Below are positions 5,793 through 7,015 of a stretch of DNA of 7,015 nt, one piece after another; positions within the stretch are counted from its first letter, which is position 1, and every line of letters begins with the position of its first letter. The position numbers were made by a program, and so were the translations under genes. The stretch is from assembly GCA_023134935.1 (NCBI GenBank), contig JAGLUD010000172.1, positions 1 to 7,015 of the forward strand, in the 5' to 3' direction. This DNA comes from Paracoccaceae bacterium (GTDB taxonomy: Bacteria; Pseudomonadota; Alphaproteobacteria; Rhodobacterales; Rhodobacteraceae). The notes beneath the pieces were generated by a model. The model searched no databases, had not been told where the DNA came from, and saw only the letters and a list, made by a program, of their open reading frames with translations.

Positions 5793-6709
5793 TATGCCTC
5801 CATTACTTCGGTAATCCGTTTGCGGATATTTTCGGTCATAAAGTCGATAAACAGCCGGACTTTCGGATCCTGAAGCCGTTTATGTGGATAGATGATCGCA
5901 AGGTTGGTCGTTCCGGGCGGTGTTTCAGGCAACACTTCGACAAGATCACCGCTATAAAGGTGGTGCGCGATTTCGAACCAGGGTTTGTTAATTATCCCGT
6001 GCCCGCCAAGCGCCCAATCGGTCAGCACGTCGCCATCATCCGATTCAAACGGCCCGTGCACCGCGAGTTTACGGACGCCGGACGGTGTTTCCAGTTCCCA
6101 GTTGTATTGCGTTGAGCCGGGAAAACGCAGCAGCAAGCATGCGTGGTCGTCGGACAAAAGGTCGTTCGGCTTCTTCGGCGTACCATGCGCCGCCAGATAG
6201 GAAGGCGCTGCAGCCAATACTCGCCGACAATCGATAATGCCGCGAATGCGAAAGTTTGAATCCGGTATCTGTCCCAGCTTGAACGCTACATCCAGCGCTT
6301 CCGTCGTTATGTCGACCATACGGTCCGATAGGCGAAGTCGGACTTCGATTTCGGGATATTTGGCGTGGAACTCCGGTACCAGTGGGGCGATTAATCTCCG
6401 GCCAATTCCAAGAGGGGCGGTAACGTGAATGGAGCCTTTCGGATGCCGCGACACCTCCGCGATTGCGGCTTCGGCATCGTTCAACGCCTCCAGCATTTTT
6501 AGTGCACCGCCATAGAATATTCGCCCATGTTCGGTCGTTGTCAGCTTGCGGGTCGTTCGGTTGAACAACCGTATCCCCAGATGCTTCTCCAGCTCCTTGA
6601 TACGGTTACTTGCGACCGCTGGGGAGGCGCGCAAATCGCGCCCTGCTGCAGATAGGCTGCCCAGCTCCACTACGCGGACGAACATTTTTATGTTGTTGAT
6701 ATATGACAT
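5792..6709 (-). CDS. LysR-type transcriptional regulator, likely of purine catabolism
   Basis: From ATG 6709 the product is 305 residues, normal for this family. The winged helix-turn-helix occupies about residues 1-60, with the typical core SLSAAGRDLRASPAVASNRI and the wing-like LGIRLFNRTTRKLTTTEHG. A periplasmic-binding-protein-like effector domain runs from about residue 90 (KGSIHVTAPLGIG) to the end. The sequence resembles the large GcvA/DsdC-like CrgA subgroup, so the effector cannot be guessed from it. A GTG at 6718 would give 308 residues, but the AGGTGAG motif overlaps that codon and is correctly spaced only for ATG 6709. The gene is first in an operon with the 8-oxoguanine deaminase (TAATG overlap) and is divergent from puuD, which suggests control of both arms by a purine intermediate. 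Confidence 0.93.
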   Translation of the reverse strand: MSYINNIKMFVRVVELGSLSAAGRDLRASPAVASNRIKELEKHLGIRLFNRTTRKLTTTEHGRIFYGGALKMLEALNDAEAAIAEVSRHPKGSIHVTAPLGIGRRLIAPLVPEFHAKYPEIEVRLRLSDRMVDITTEALDVAFKLGQIPDSNFRIRGIIDCRRVLAAAPSYLAAHGTPKKPNDLLSDDHACLLLRFPGSTQYNWELETPSGVRKLAVHGPFESDDGDVLTDWALGGHGIINKPWFEIAHHLYSGDLVEVLPETPPGTTNLAIIYPHKRLQDPKVRLFIDFMTENIRKRITEVMEA

Positions 6710-6722
6710 GTCACTCACCTGA

Positions 6723-6735
6723 TTACTGCGGCTAA
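6723..6735. promoter_or_regulatory. Candidate LysR site 1 (T-N11-A dyad)
   Basis: TTACTGCGGCTAA has the TTA-N7-TAA form expected of the T-N11-A core of LysR-type operators. It lies 14 bp upstream of the regulator's ATG, a position suited to autorepression. The surrounding GATTACTGCG recurs in inverted orientation at 6794-6803. Assignment is by pattern only. Confidence 0.4.
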
Positions 6736-6785
6736 CACGATACCATTATCTATATATTTTTGAAAGTGTGGTGTGAGGAATTGTC

Positions 6786-6801
6786 TTACACTGCGCCGTA
6801 A
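6786..6801. promoter_or_regulatory. Candidate LysR site 2 (TTAC-N8-GTAA dyad)
   Basis: TTACACTGCGCCGTAA is a 16-bp dyad with perfect 4-bp ends. It shares TTAC, TGCG-C and TAA with site 1 and lies 35 bp before the puuD start. The AT-rich stretch between the two sites (about 6746-6762) probably holds the promoter elements of the regulator gene. I could not place convincing -35 and -10 hexamers for puuD. Confidence 0.4.
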
Positions 6802-6836
6802 TCCATGCCATTCTGGTGAAAAATGGGAGAGTGCAC

Positions 6837-7015
6837 ATGTTTGATTATCCGTTAGTTTGGGAATGGATTGCCCTTGGCACACGCTGGGTTCATATCATTA
6901 CCGCGATTGCGTGGATTGGTTCTTCGTTCTATTTCATAGCGCTGGACTTGGGTCTGCGGCAACGCGAGGGCATGCCTGAAGGCGCGCACGGCGAAGAATG
7001 GCAGGTTCACGGGGG
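6837..7015 (+). CDS. puuD: Urate hydroxylase PuuD, N-terminal part (runs off window end)
   Basis: The first 59 residues are visible and the frame is open to the last base. They begin MFDYPLVWEWIALGTRWVHI and include a membrane helix with the hallmark ITAIAWIGSSFYFIALDLGL, then the polar loop EGAHGEEWQVHG. This is the N-terminus of the PuuD family (DUF989): a multi-span inner-membrane urate oxidase that in full-length members is fused to a C-terminal cytochrome c domain. It converts urate to 5-hydroxyisourate and passes electrons to the respiratory chain. The start is supported by GGGAG (6825-6829) seven bases upstream. It is divergent from the LysR and 8-oxoguanine deaminase operon, whose enzyme would produce its substrate. 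Whether the cytochrome domain is present cannot be seen here. Confidence 0.92.
   Translation, partial: MFDYPLVWEWIALGTRWVHIITAIAWIGSSFYFIALDLGLRQREGMPEGAHGEEWQVHG

Noticed and set aside
5621..6115. Plus-strand open frame across the LysR/deaminase junction
   Set aside because: It spans two well-supported minus-strand genes and its protein is Arg/His/Pro-rich, as expected of an antisense shadow.

Overview
The window looks like chromosomal DNA of an alphaproteobacterium, most likely of the Rhodobacterales (Roseobacter group). I infer this from the protein style of FabD, FabG and AcpP, the moderately high GC content, and a PuuD-type membrane urate hydroxylase beside an 8-oxoguanine deaminase. 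It holds housekeeping and catabolic genes. I see no tRNA, rRNA, insertion sequence, CRISPR array or phage gene.

Layout. Positions 1-113 hold the start of an unrecognised minus-strand gene cut by the window edge. Next come fabD (222-1151) and fabG (1154-1891), two tightly spaced fatty-acid synthesis genes that end at a very strong hairpin terminator (1918-1955). A minus-strand gene for an unrecognised polytopic membrane protein (1954-2682) converges on that terminator. acpP (2848-3081), for acyl carrier protein, follows with its own likely promoter, a roughly 130-nt leader containing several small hairpins, and its own terminator (3106-3133). A GNAT acetyltransferase (3150-3677) and a DsbA/FrnE-like thioredoxin-fold protein (3748-4419) follow on the plus strand. 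A hairpin at 4426-4446 lies where that gene meets a minus-strand operon.

That operon is read right to left: a LysR-type regulator (6709-5792), then an 8-oxoguanine deaminase (5792-4449), joined by a one-base TAATG stop/start overlap. Divergent from the regulator, puuD (6837 to beyond the window end) encodes membrane-bound urate hydroxylase.

How the genes fit together. FabD loads malonyl groups onto the acyl carrier protein made by acpP, and FabG performs the first reduction of each elongation cycle, so the left half is the core of type II fatty-acid synthesis. The usual partner fabF is not found downstream of acpP within the window. The right half is a purine-degradation module: 8-oxoguanine is deaminated to urate, and PuuD oxidises urate onward. 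The LysR protein is the obvious candidate regulator of both arms, and the 127-bp divergent spacer contains two related TTA...TAA dyads that could be its sites.

I found no clearly new multi-gene system. The observations most worth checking are the 8-oxoguanine-to-urate pairing with its putative paired operators, the structured acpP leader, the palindrome over the fabD promoter, and the thioredoxin-fold protein with a CxxA instead of a CxxC site.
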